Origin: Acetomicrobium sp. S15 = DSM 107314 | GTDB lineage: Bacteria > Synergistota > Synergistia > Synergistales > Thermosynergistaceae | Length of the DNA: 64,000 nt | Direction of reading: 5' to 3' | NCBI RefSeq assembly: GCF_016125955.1 | Contig: NZ_JADEVE010000415.1 | Span: 124,001 to 188,000 of the forward strand | Translations under genes and position numbers: made by a program | The notes under the pieces: generated by a model | Told to the model about the DNA's origin: nothing | The model's database searches: none | The model's input: only the letters and a program-made list of their open reading frames with translations | In this document: one piece after another, positions 43,696 through 50,553 of the stretch | How the letters are laid out: each line of letters opens with the position of its first letter | How positions within the stretch are numbered: position 1 is the first letter of the stretch

Positions 43696-43770
43696 TTTCT
43701 TCTCTTCTCTTCTCTTCTCTTCTCTTCTTTCACCTCCACTCCCACTCCCACTCTCACATTCACTTTTGTA
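43696..43770 (+). repeat. TCTTC pentanucleotide repeat followed by CACTCC-type hexamers
   Basis: About six copies of the 5-nt unit TCTTC (43700-43730) are followed by degenerate CACTCC/CACTCT/CACATT hexamers. On the complementary strand the hexamers read GTGAATGTGAGAGTGGGAG, like the repeat at 40381. The array lies between the porin terminator and a toxin-antitoxin pair. Confidence 0.8.
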
Positions 43771-43793
43771 TACTCCGTGTGGAGGCGATGGAG

Positions 43794-44039
43794 ATGGCAA
43801 GTGCTACTGTGCGGATCAGCCTGAAGGCTCAAGAAGTTGTGCGACATCTTTCGGCCCAAACTGGCCGCAAGATGCAGGATATACTTGACGAAGCGGTTGA
43901 GCTATACCGCCGTCAACTCTTCTTGGAGAAGGCCAACGCCGCCTTTGCCACCTTGAGGATGCAACCGGAGGCGTGGGCTGTTGAGGAGGAAGAGCGAGCC
44001 TCCTGGGACGCCGCTCTCACCGACGGGCTAAGGGACTGA
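43794..44039 (+). CDS. Ribbon-helix-helix antitoxin (MazE-like partner of the MazF remnant)
   Basis: The protein has 81 residues. The N-terminus SATVRISLKAQEVVRHL is an RHH DNA-binding strand and helix, followed by GRKMQDILDEAVELYRRQ and an acidic C-terminal tail rich in Glu and Trp that would wrap the toxin. The Met at 43794 lies 8 nt after GGAGG; an ATG at 43788 is too close to that site. The stop is 1 nt before the MazF-type gene. The antitoxin would repress its own operon and neutralise MazF. Here the toxin frame is broken, so it may stand alone now. Confidence 0.75.
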   Translation: MASATVRISLKAQEVVRHLSAQTGRKMQDILDEAVELYRRQLFLEKANAAFATLRMQPEAWAVEEEERASWDAALTDGLRD

Positions 44040-44040
44040 T

Positions 44041-44386
44041 ATGTCTGAGCCATCCCGCGGGGAGATTTGGCTGGTGGATCTAAATCCTCTGCGTGGTCAC
44101 GAACAGGCTGGTAGACGGCCCAGCCTCGTGATATCGGTTAACGGCTTTAACTACGGTCCAGCAGGCAGGACTTGTGGTTATAATTCCCATGACCACGAAG
44201 GCCAAAGGTATACCGTTTCATGTGGAAGTTGATCCACCCGAGGGCGGCGTGGACTGCCCCAGCTTCATCAAGTGTGAGGACGTCCGTTCCATCGCTAAAG
44301 AGCGCCTCGTGGAGCGCTTTGGAAGGATTGGCGATACGACGCTGGCGGAGGTTGAGGATCGACTACGCATCCTTCTGGGATTGTAG
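44041..44386 (+). pseudogene. MazF/PemK-type mRNA interferase, frameshifted by a 4-bp duplication
   Basis: The first frame starts PSRGEIWLVDLNPLRGHEQ and continues RRPSLVISVNGFNYGPAG, the canonical MazF N-terminus with the substrate-loop RGHEQ. After GPAG the frame is lost. Another frame continues VVIIPMTTKAKGIPFHVEVD and on to LLGL at 44386. The junction carries a tandem duplication GCAGGCAG (44161-44168). Removing one GCAG joins the two parts into a normal 113-residue MazF (PAGLVVIIP). As given, translation ends at 44232 after 63 residues, without the catalytic second half. Sequencing error or slippage-based variation are alternatives to a dead gene. Confidence 0.8.
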
Positions 44387-44399
44387 GGTCTGCCTCTTA

Positions 44400-44421
44400 G
44401 GGGTCAGATCTTTATTTTTTT
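44400..44421 (+). repeat. GGGGTCAG-type interspersed repeat, copy 1
   Basis: GGGGTCAGATCTTTATTTTT lies 14 bp after the MazF remnant. Related copies are at 45691 (GGGGTCAGGCCTTTGTTTTT) and, inverted, at 47599-47620. The remaining 160 bp up to the Rpn gene hold no gene I can support. Confidence 0.65.
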
Positions 44422-44583
44422 AATGTTTTCCCCCTCGTATGTACAGATGCAGACGACACTACCATTGCCCGTAGCGCTGCAATCTGTTATAACGTGATGG
44501 CAGGTATTCCTGTGTTTCCATGGGTCTGTGTTGTGCAAAAAACGCCCAAAGCATAAAGCCCTTGCGAGGAGGAATTTGCGGTT

Positions 44584-45348
44584 ATGGATGGACTGCGCCC
44601 CAAAGACCCTCACGACAAGTTCTTCAAAACCATCATGGCGGACGAAAACAACGTAAGGCTGTTCGTAAAAGAATTCCTGCCCCATGATATATCCAAAGAA
44701 ATTGCCTTAGAAAAGATGAAACTCTTGCCCACAGAGAAGCTGAGGCGGTATAGGAAATACCACATGGACCTGGCTGTCGAATGCGAGATAGGCCAAAAGA
44801 AAGGGCAGCTCTATTTCATATTCGAGCACAAGTCATACCCAAACAGAAAAGTCCTCCTGCAGATATTGGGCTACATGTATGCCCTATGGGACGAACAGGA
44901 AAGGACATCTAAACCTTTAACCCCCATAATACCCGTTGTGATATACCACGGAATGCACCCTTGGAATATTCCCACTGCATTTTTGAGCCAATTTGAAGGA
45001 CTAAAGGAACCCATAAAGCGATACATGCCCGAATTCGAGTATGCATTGGTAGACTTAACAACGCTGAGCGACGAAGAGATAAGAAGGAGAGCCAAAGACA
45101 ACGCCTTCCTCGCAGAAAGCCTGCGCGTCATGAAATATGCTCCTGTCCAGAATATCGAAAGGATCAAGGCTACGGCTGGTATAATAATATCACCGGAACA
45201 GAAGATGATAATAATTGAATACCTCTTTCAGGTGCTGGACGTGGAAGAAGAGGCTATGTACGAGATAGCGCAAAAATCGGAGGTGAAGAAGTTATGCCAT
45301 CTTTGGCGGAGAAGCTGGAAAAAAGAGGCGAAAAAAGGGGTGAGCTAA
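44584..45348 (+). CDS. Rpn-family PD-(D/E)XK nuclease, frameshifted near the C-terminus
   Basis: The first about 230 residues are an Rpn/YhgA-like protein: RPKDPHDKFFKTIMADENN, then DLAVECEIGQKKGQLYFIFE with EHKSYPNRKVLLQIL (the (D/E)xK core) and IIPVVIYHGMHPWNIPTAFL. These proteins are DNA endonucleases linked to recombination and anti-phage activity. After EIAQK the frame shifts and adds an unrelated, basic 20-residue tail ending KKGVS. The expected continuation IGGEEVMPSLAEKL is present in the -1 frame. One A missing from the A5 run at 45272-45276, or -1 slippage on it, explains the break. The downstream frame is listed separately. Confidence 0.8.
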   Translation: MDGLRPKDPHDKFFKTIMADENNVRLFVKEFLPHDISKEIALEKMKLLPTEKLRRYRKYHMDLAVECEIGQKKGQLYFIFEHKSYPNRKVLLQILGYMYALWDEQERTSKPLTPIIPVVIYHGMHPWNIPTAFLSQFEGLKEPIKRYMPEFEYALVDLTTLSDEEIRRRAKDNAFLAESLRVMKYAPVQNIERIKATAGIIISPEQKMIIIEYLFQVLDVEEEAMYEIAQKSEVKKLCHLWRRSWKKEAKKGVS

Positions 45349-45539
45349 AAGGCAAGGAGATAGGCAAAATAGAAGCTAAACGCTCGACATTAATAAGGCA
45401 GCTCAAGCGCAAGTTCGGCCTCACTCCCGCGGAAGAAGAGAAAGTGCGCTCCGTTACGGATGAAGCTAAGCTCGAAACTGCGCTGGATGCTATTTTAGAT
45501 GCAAAAGACAAATCTGAGGTTTTAAGGACGTTGGGGTGA
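45294..45539 (+). CDS. Rpn C-terminal domain ORF with its own strong start (RpnS-like)
   Basis: These 81 residues match the C-terminal helical region of Rpn proteins: PSLAEKLEKRGEKRGELKGK, then LIRQLKRKFGLTPAEEEKV and a final helix. The ATG at 45294 has an almost perfect ribosome-binding site, GGAGGTGA at 45279-45286, 7 nt away. The ORF overlaps the nuclease frame by 55 bp. Published work on E. coli Rpn genes describes a short in-gene product from the C-terminus that blocks the toxic full-length nuclease. This ORF has the position and start expected of such an inhibitor. Whether it acts so here is inference. If the frameshift is an error, it is part of one 318-residue protein. Confidence 0.65.
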   Translation: MPSLAEKLEKRGEKRGELKGKEIGKIEAKRSTLIRQLKRKFGLTPAEEEKVRSVTDEAKLETALDAILDAKDKSEVLRTLG

Positions 45540-45623
45540 GAACATTAGGAACCCCCTGGGGGTGAGATACTGCGTTGCCTTTCTCAGCCTTTACTAATTT
45601 TTTGTCTTGCTTCTCGTATTTTG

Positions 45624-45684
45624 CACTCTTCACTCATCACTCTTCACTCATCACTGATCACTCACTTTCACATCCACCCTCACC
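45624..45684 (+). repeat. CACTCATCACT-type simple repeat
   Basis: Degenerate 7-nt units (ACTCTTC, ACTCATC, ACTGATC) are followed by hexamers (ACTTTCACATCC, ACCCTC). The complement reads GTGATGAGTGA, like the array at 37148. Confidence 0.8.
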
Positions 45685-45690
45685 GCTCTT

Positions 45691-45712
45691 GGGGGTCAGG
45701 CCTTTGTTTTTG
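45691..45712 (+). repeat. GGGGTCAG-type interspersed repeat, copy 2
   Basis: GGGGTCAGGCCTTTGTTTTT lies directly after the simple repeat. It matches copy 1 at 44400 in 16-17 of 20 positions and is in the same orientation. Confidence 0.6.
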
Positions 45713-45794
45713 GCGTTTCTTAGTCTTTGTTAACTTTATTCGTCTTGTCTCTTACATTTCACTTCTTTTTTGCTTTACAACCAACGCCTCACGC

Positions 45795-45823
45795 TTCACT
45801 CATCACTCATCACTTATCACTGA
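45795..45823 (+). repeat. Short CATCACT repeat
   Basis: About four units of the type CACTCAT/CACTTAT, reading TTCACTCATCACTCATCAC, lie 28 bp before the small ORF at 45851. They are another member of the dispersed heptamer family. Confidence 0.7.
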
Positions 45824-45850
45824 TTTGCGCTGATTAAAGAAAGCTTAGAG

Positions 45851-46030
45851 GTGTTTTTAAAGCGTAGGCTGAAGGTCGTTGAAGCTGAGTTATTCCTTTT
45901 GGCCAAGAAATATGGTGTGCCTGATGTTCAGGAGTTTGACAAGATGATCCAGGAGGGAAGGCTTCATGAACAAGAAGCCTTCGAGGACTACTTTAAGTTC
46001 GATAATCTTGAGGCGGGGACCTTCTTTTAG
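45851..46030 (+). pseudogene. Small acidic/helical ORF, probably the remnant of an antitoxin-like gene
   Basis: A GTG-started frame of 59 codons contains RRLKVVEAELFLLAKKYGV and QEFDKMIQEGRLHEQEAFED, then YFKFDNLEAGTFF. The pattern (EAE, KKYGV, EEF, EG, E-x-ED, D-x-LE) recalls small helical antitoxin-type proteins, but I cannot name the family. After the stop another frame reads AFEELKMISLEDLARIAE up to 46089, as if the original gene continued and was broken. There is no convincing ribosome-binding site. I treat it as a degraded gene. Confidence 0.4.
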
Positions 46031-46252
46031 AGCATTTGAAGAGCTTAAAATGATTTCCTTAGAGGATTTGGCGAGGATCGCCGAATAGGACACTTGTGCC
46101 TGAAAATGCCTCTTCAAGTTTAAAATTCTTCTAAAGCTTCTTCTCGTCTCCGATAAACATTATAATATCAAGTGTAGAGCTTGCAGCATGGCCTTTATTT
46201 TTTTTATGTTTTTTCGCCTCTGCTCCCTCTTTTGTAATGGTAAATTCCGGGG

Positions 46253-46930
46253 TTATTTGGGTTTTGCATGGCTTTGGCGCTCCTGCCACTTTCCCGCGAA
46301 GGTAATGGCGAAGGACTTGGCTATGAGCTTTATATCGGTCCATAGCGTGGCCTCTCGCATGTATTTTAGGTCGAAGGCGAGCTTCTCCTCGGGCGGGCTT
46401 TCGTAGTGTCCGAAGATCTGGGCTAAACCTGTGAGGCCGGGGCGTATAGCGTGGCGCTTTTCGTACTCGGGGTGTCTTTGGACGAATTCCCTTACGAATT
46501 CTGGTCGCTCGGGGCGTGGACCTACGAAGCTCAAGTCCCCAAGGAATATGTTTAGAAGCTGCGGCAGCTCGTCCAAAGCGGTCCTGCGCAGGAAACGCCC
46601 CACGCGCGTGACCCTGGGATCGTCTGAATTGGCCAAGACCGGTCCGGTGAGCCCTTCGGCGTTGCGCACCATAGAGCGGAACTTGTACAGCTTGAAGATA
46701 CGCCCGTTTAAGCCAACTCTCTCTTGAGTGTAAAGCACCGGCAGTCCGTCGTCTAATATTATGGCGATGGCTATAATCAACCACAGCGGCGAGGATATGA
46801 TAAGGCCCGCTGTTGCGAGGAGTATATCCATCGCCCTCTTTGTCAGCGATAGCGCATACGGTGCAACATCTGGTTCTCGTTGCGCCGCGCCTTGTGCCAT
46901 CAAAGTTCGGTCTTCTCTTTGTTTTTCCAT
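46253..46930 (-). CDS. Polyprenyl-phosphate sugar-1-phosphate transferase (short, PGT type)
   Basis: One N-terminal membrane helix (AMDILLATAGLIISSPLWLI) is followed by the catalytic block: VGLNGRIFKLYKFRSMV, RTALDELPQLLNIFLGDLSF, VGPRPERPEFV and GLTGLAQIFG. This is the monotopic phosphoglycosyl transferase core, as in the C-terminal domain of WbaP, here in 225 residues. The Met at 46930 has GGAGG 5 nt upstream; the frame further upstream (to 46993) is not needed. It is the second initiating transferase of the window. It stands alone among repeats and degraded genes, so which glycan it starts is unknown. Confidence 0.85.
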   Translation of the reverse strand: MEKQREDRTLMAQGAAQREPDVAPYALSLTKRAMDILLATAGLIISSPLWLIIAIAIILDDGLPVLYTQERVGLNGRIFKLYKFRSMVRNAEGLTGPVLANSDDPRVTRVGRFLRRTALDELPQLLNIFLGDLSFVGPRPERPEFVREFVQRHPEYEKRHAIRPGLTGLAQIFGHYESPPEEKLAFDLKYMREATLWTDIKLIAKSFAITFAGKWQERQSHAKPK

Positions 46931-47318
46931 CGCAACCTCCGCTCCGGTTCGAGGGTCGAAGTCCTGTTTTCGGCTTATCGTGTGATACCACACAGACGGG
47001 TTTGAAAGAAACCATATTTATTATAATATAAACGAGGCGGAAGATGTTGTTCTTATATCCGACTTCCGGTGCAGACCCGTATGCCGAGATCGCGCGAAGC
47101 GCCACTTTCTGCCTGTTTCCCACGTTGTGATATTCTACGTTAAATACAAGAGCAAGGCCTGCTCTTGGCGGTTAACCTTCACTTTTGATATCCTGTTGTC
47201 TGTTTTTGCCAGCAGCACTCCCGCCGCAACTTGAGAAATCTAAAACAACCCCTTTGGGGTGCCGAACGTTTGCAGAAAAAATACGACCGCCGTTAGGCCC
47301 CCGGGGAAACCCCAAAAA
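46931..47318. other. Intergenic region upstream of the PGT gene
   Basis: This stretch of about 390 bp has a TATAAT on the minus strand (47020-47025) within an AT-rich patch. That could be the -10 of the PGT gene, without a convincing -35. Long minus-strand frames here overlap the PGT gene in another phase and look like shadows. A short palindrome AACCCC-TTT-GGGGTG near 47247 lacks a T-tract. Confidence 0.4.
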
Positions 47319-47338
47319 GCGGTATACTGCGGTATACT
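47319..47338 (+). repeat. Perfect 10-bp direct repeat GCGGTATACT x2
   Basis: GCGGTATACT occurs twice head to tail, each copy holding the palindrome GTATAC. The second copy contains TATACT, a possible -10, and ends 1 nt before a TTG-started small ORF. The layout could be an operator over a promoter. Confidence 0.5.
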
Positions 47339-47339
47339 A

Positions 47340-47474
47340 TTGAGCACCGACAAATTCGTCGAGGCCGTAAAGCCTATTATAGAGGAGCGGGATAGAAGGC
47401 TTAAGAGGTACGAGAGCGCGAAAGGCAGGCCGTCTGTCTTGCTTCGGGAAGGCTTTTGGCGGAGGAGGCGATAA
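47340..47474 (+). CDS. Small basic ORF of unknown function
   Basis: A TTG-started frame of 44 codons encodes STDKFVEAVKPIIEERDRRL and a tail with RPSVLLREGFWRRRR. It is helical, highly charged and has no family I recognise. It could be the start of a truncated gene. There is no ribosome-binding site and the TTG lies right after a TATACT, so any translation would be nearly leaderless. The frame is open upstream to 47259, but that part looks non-coding. Confidence 0.25.
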   Translation: MSTDKFVEAVKPIIEERDRRLKRYESAKGRPSVLLREGFWRRRR

Positions 47475-47598
47475 CAAGGCCGGAAACTAAAAATATCCGT
47501 TACACTGTTTGCGTTTGTGGTTATACCTTGGCAGATGTGTAAGTGACATTCCAGACGTGTTGCCGAACAGGCGCTGAATAAGTGAAGAAGAAAAACAC

Positions 47599-47620
47599 AA
47601 AAAGTAAAGACCTGACCCCA
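47599..47620 (-). repeat. GGGGTCAG-type interspersed repeat, copy 3 (inverted)
   Basis: On the minus strand the sequence reads TGGGGTCAGGTCTTTACTTT. It is the inverted counterpart of the copies at 44400 and 45691 and ends immediately before the ribosome-binding site of the livK gene. Confidence 0.65.
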
Positions 47621-47632
47621 GGGGGAGTGAAG

Positions 47633-48787
47633 ATGATGAGAAGAGCGTTAGCGGTTTTGTCGTGTATTGCGTTATTGGCGACGGCTGCGCAGGCCGCAGA
47701 GGATGTCATCAAGGTGGGACATACGGTCTCCCTCACCGGCGGTGCTTCCATGTGGGGGCAATCGGAAAAGAATGCACTGGAGCTTCTGATAGGTAAGATA
47801 AACAAAGACGGCGGTGTGCTCGGCAAGAAAATCGTGCTCGTCAGTTACGATAACAGGAACGATCCCGTGGAGTCCGTCAACGTGGCGCGCCGCCTCGTCA
47901 ACGATGGCGTCGTGGCCGTTATAGGGCCGGCTCAGAGCGGAAACTCCATAGCCACAGCTCCGATCTTAGAGAGGGCGAAGATTCCCATGATCGTAACCAC
48001 CGCCACGAATCCCTATGTGACCATAGACAAAGACACAGGGAAGGTTCGCCCCTTCGCCTTCAGGCCATGCTTTATAGACCCATTCCAGGGGACTGTGGCG
48101 GCCCAATTTGCTTACACAGACTTGGGGGCTAAGAAGGCTGCCGTGCTCTACGATGTGGGGTCCGACTACGGTCAGTGGCTTGCCAAGTATTTCGAGGAGG
48201 CCTTCACCGCCAAAGGGGGAGAGGTCGTAGCCAAGGAAGCCTTCCGAAGCGAGGAGCTCGATTACAGAGCACAGCTCGGGAAGATAAAGGGGCTTTCTCC
48301 CGATGTGCTATTTTTGCCCACCACGCAGAAGGAAGCCGCCATGGCGGCCCGCCAGGCGCGCGATCTGGGGATAACGGCCACGCTTTTGGGCACCGATAAC
48401 TGGGGAAGCCCAGACCTCATAGACCTGGGTGGAAGCGCCATAGACGGAGGCTACTTCGTCAACTTAACTGACCTTTCAGACCCCGACATCCAGGGCTTTG
48501 TGGCTGAATATCGCGCCGCTTACGGTGAGGACCCGGTCCTTCCCAACCCTGTCATGGCGGGGGACGCCATATATATGCTCGTCGACGCCATAAAGAGGGC
48601 CGGCTCCACCGACGGAACGGCGATAGCGAAGGCTTTGGAAGAAACGCGGGACCTACCCGTGGTGAGCGGCAAGATCACGGTGAACCCTGAGGATCACAAC
48701 CCGTTGAACAAACCCGCTGTGATCCAAAAGGTGGACACCAAGGCCCATGCCTTCGTCTTCGTTAAAAAATACGAGCCCGGAGATTAG
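47633..48787 (+). CDS. livK: Branched-chain amino acid ABC transporter, substrate-binding protein
   Basis: A signal peptide (RRALAVLSCIALLATAAQA) is followed by a type I periplasmic binding fold. Blocks are IKVGHTVSLTGGASMWGQ, AVIGPAQSGNSIATAPI, VLYDVGSDYGQWLAKYFEEA and LFLPTTQKEAAMAARQARDL. It has about 384 residues. The longer frame from 47582 reads through the GGGGTCAG-type repeat and is rejected. ATG 47633 or 47636 follow GGGGGAG. It binds an amino acid, probably leucine/isoleucine/valine or a related one, and delivers it to the LivHMGF complex encoded next. Confidence 0.88.
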   Translation: MMRRALAVLSCIALLATAAQAAEDVIKVGHTVSLTGGASMWGQSEKNALELLIGKINKDGGVLGKKIVLVSYDNRNDPVESVNVARRLVNDGVVAVIGPAQSGNSIATAPILERAKIPMIVTTATNPYVTIDKDTGKVRPFAFRPCFIDPFQGTVAAQFAYTDLGAKKAAVLYDVGSDYGQWLAKYFEEAFTAKGGEVVAKEAFRSEELDYRAQLGKIKGLSPDVLFLPTTQKEAAMAARQARDLGITATLLGTDNWGSPDLIDLGGSAIDGGYFVNLTDLSDPDIQGFVAEYRAAYGEDPVLPNPVMAGDAIYMLVDAIKRAGSTDGTAIAKALEETRDLPVVSGKITVNPEDHNPLNKPAVIQKVDTKAHAFVFVKKYEPGD

Positions 48788-48827
48788 CGGGACACTTTGA
48801 ACTTTTGACGGAGGGGTAGGGGCGAGG

Positions 48828-49700
48828 GTGTTCCTTCAAACGCTTTTCACCGGGCTTTCTGTAGGCGGTATATACGCGCTCATGGCCGTGGGCTATTCGC
48901 TCATATTCAGCATCCTGAACTTCAGCAACTTTGCCCATGGCTCCGTCATAATGTTAGGGGCTTACATGGGCTTGGGCCTGGCGTCGAAGTTCGGCCTGAA
49001 GTTGGGCTTTGTCGTGGCCGGCGCCATGGCCGGAGGCGGACTGCTCGCTGTGCTGAACGAGCGCCTCGCCTATCGGAAGCTTCGTCACAGGAACGCCCCC
49101 TCCCTTTACCTCATGATCTCGGCCATGGGGTGCTCTGTCTTTCTGGAGAACATGGTCTATGTGACCATAGGCTCGCGCTTCTACGCCTTCCCAGAATTTT
49201 TCACCCGCCGAGTGGTCACGTTTTTGGGCTCCTCTGTGAGCGTGATGGACCTCTTTGCTCTCGCCTTTTCGCTCTTAGCGATAGGGGCTTTGGGGCTCTT
49301 TTTGGCCCGCTCTCGCACCGGGATAGCCGTAAGGGCCGGCGTCTGCGATATGACTATGTGTTCCCTCATGGGGGTGGACACAGATAGGCTCGTGGCCCTC
49401 GTTTTCTTGCTGGCGGGGGCCCTTGGGGGTTTGGCGGGGACGTTCATGGGGGTACGGTATCTCGTCTACCCGACGATGGGGTGGATCACGAACAAGGCCT
49501 ACATCGCCGCCGTCATCGGCGGCTTGGGGAGCCTCTTGGGCGCCATCGTGGGCGGCGTCATCCTGGGCGTAGTGGAGACGTTCATATCTGCCTATGTGTC
49601 GAGCGTCCTCCGCGACGTCTTCAGTTTTACCATCCTCGTAGCGCTCCTCGTGTGCATGCCGAACGGCCTCTTCGGGAAGAGCATGGAGGAGAGGGTTTAA
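48828..49700 (+). CDS. livH: Branched-chain amino acid ABC transporter permease LivH
   Basis: This 290-residue polytopic permease starts LFTGLSVGGIYALMAVGYSL and continues FSNFAHGSVIMLGAYMGLGL, the LivH signature. The C-terminal half has FMGVRYLVYPTMGWITNKAY and AAVIGGLGSLLGAIVGGVIL. It forms the membrane channel together with LivM. GTG at 48828 follows a GAGG run, 40 bp after livK. Confidence 0.92.
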   Translation: MFLQTLFTGLSVGGIYALMAVGYSLIFSILNFSNFAHGSVIMLGAYMGLGLASKFGLKLGFVVAGAMAGGGLLAVLNERLAYRKLRHRNAPSLYLMISAMGCSVFLENMVYVTIGSRFYAFPEFFTRRVVTFLGSSVSVMDLFALAFSLLAIGALGLFLARSRTGIAVRAGVCDMTMCSLMGVDTDRLVALVFLLAGALGGLAGTFMGVRYLVYPTMGWITNKAYIAAVIGGLGSLLGAIVGGVILGVVETFISAYVSSVLRDVFSFTILVALLVCMPNGLFGKSMEERV

Positions 49701-49701
49701 A

Positions 49702-50553
49702 ATGAGCTACATCCTCTCCATAACGACCCTCGCCTGTATAAACATGATCGCTGTCTTGGGCCTCGCAATATTCACGGGCTTTACAGGGCTCTTTTCCTTC
49801 GGGCACGCGGCTTTCATGGGGATAGGGGCTTATGTCTCGGCCATACTTACGTACTATTACGGCGTCCCTTTCCCTTTGGCCCTCGCCTGCGGCGTCGCCG
49901 CCTCTTCGGCTGCCAGTCTCATCATAGGCATACCCACGCTGAGGGCGCGCCTGCGCAGCGACTACTTCGCCATCGCCATTTTGGGTTTTGGCGAGGCGTT
50001 GCGGGTGATCTTGGAAAACCTCTCCATAACTAACGGGGCCAGAGGGCTCCCCGGGATTGCGCCTTATACCACTCTCCCCGTCGTGGTATTGTGCCTGGGC
50101 CTATGCGTAATCGTGGCCAGAAACTTCCTGCAGTCCCGATATGGCGCCGCCTGTATAGCCGTCCGTGAGGATCCTGTGGCGGCCGAAATGTCGGGGATAC
50201 ACCTCTTCAGGACGCGCCTGTTGTCCTTGGCCTTGAGCGCCGCATATTGTGGCCTCTCGGGGGGACTTTTGGCCCATTATCTTTCCTTCATCCAGCCCGT
50301 AATGTTCACCCTCGTCCAATCGACGCAGATACTGGCGGCCGTTATAGCGGGAGGGCTCGGGAGCATATCGGGGCCGCTTGTGGCCTCATTTCTCTTTATA
50401 GCGCTGCCCGAGGCTCTGCGGGTGGCCCAGATGTGGCGTCTCGTGGCCTACGGCCTGATACTCGTGCTCATCATGCTTTTCCGGCCCCAGGGGCTTTTAG
50501 GACACCAGGAGATCTCTCGCCTGTTCAAAAGGCCGGCAGGTGAGGACCATTGA
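49702..50553 (+). CDS. livM: Branched-chain amino acid ABC transporter permease LivM
   Basis: This 283-residue permease has TGFTGLFSFGHAAFMGIGAY near the start, DYFAIAILGFGEALRVILEN and SGGLLAHYLSFIQPVMF. AVIAGGLGSISGPLVASFLF follows, a conserved LivM block. It starts 1 nt after the livH stop and overlaps livG by 4 bp. Confidence 0.92.
   Translation: MSYILSITTLACINMIAVLGLAIFTGFTGLFSFGHAAFMGIGAYVSAILTYYYGVPFPLALACGVAASSAASLIIGIPTLRARLRSDYFAIAILGFGEALRVILENLSITNGARGLPGIAPYTTLPVVVLCLGLCVIVARNFLQSRYGAACIAVREDPVAAEMSGIHLFRTRLLSLALSAAYCGLSGGLLAHYLSFIQPVMFTLVQSTQILAAVIAGGLGSISGPLVASFLFIALPEALRVAQMWRLVAYGLILVLIMLFRPQGLLGHQEISRLFKRPAGEDH

Larger units (their letters stand above)
45540..45850 (+). other. 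Intergenic region of simple repeats, no gene
   Basis: This 310-bp stretch holds CACTCATCACTCTTCACTC-type repeats at 45624-45684 and 45795-45823 and the second GGGGTCAG-type repeat at 45691-45712. I see no coding frame, terminator or promoter that I would support. Confidence 0.6.

Noticed and set aside
46131..47123. A 330-codon minus-strand frame over the PGT gene
   Set aside because: It overlaps the real phosphoglycosyl transferase in another phase; the latter has all family motifs and a good ribosome site.
47582..47632. N-terminal extension of LivK
   Set aside because: It would be translated from the GGGGTCAG-type repeat and would put a hydrophilic, Lys-rich tail before the signal peptide; the ATG at 47633 has a proper ribosome site.
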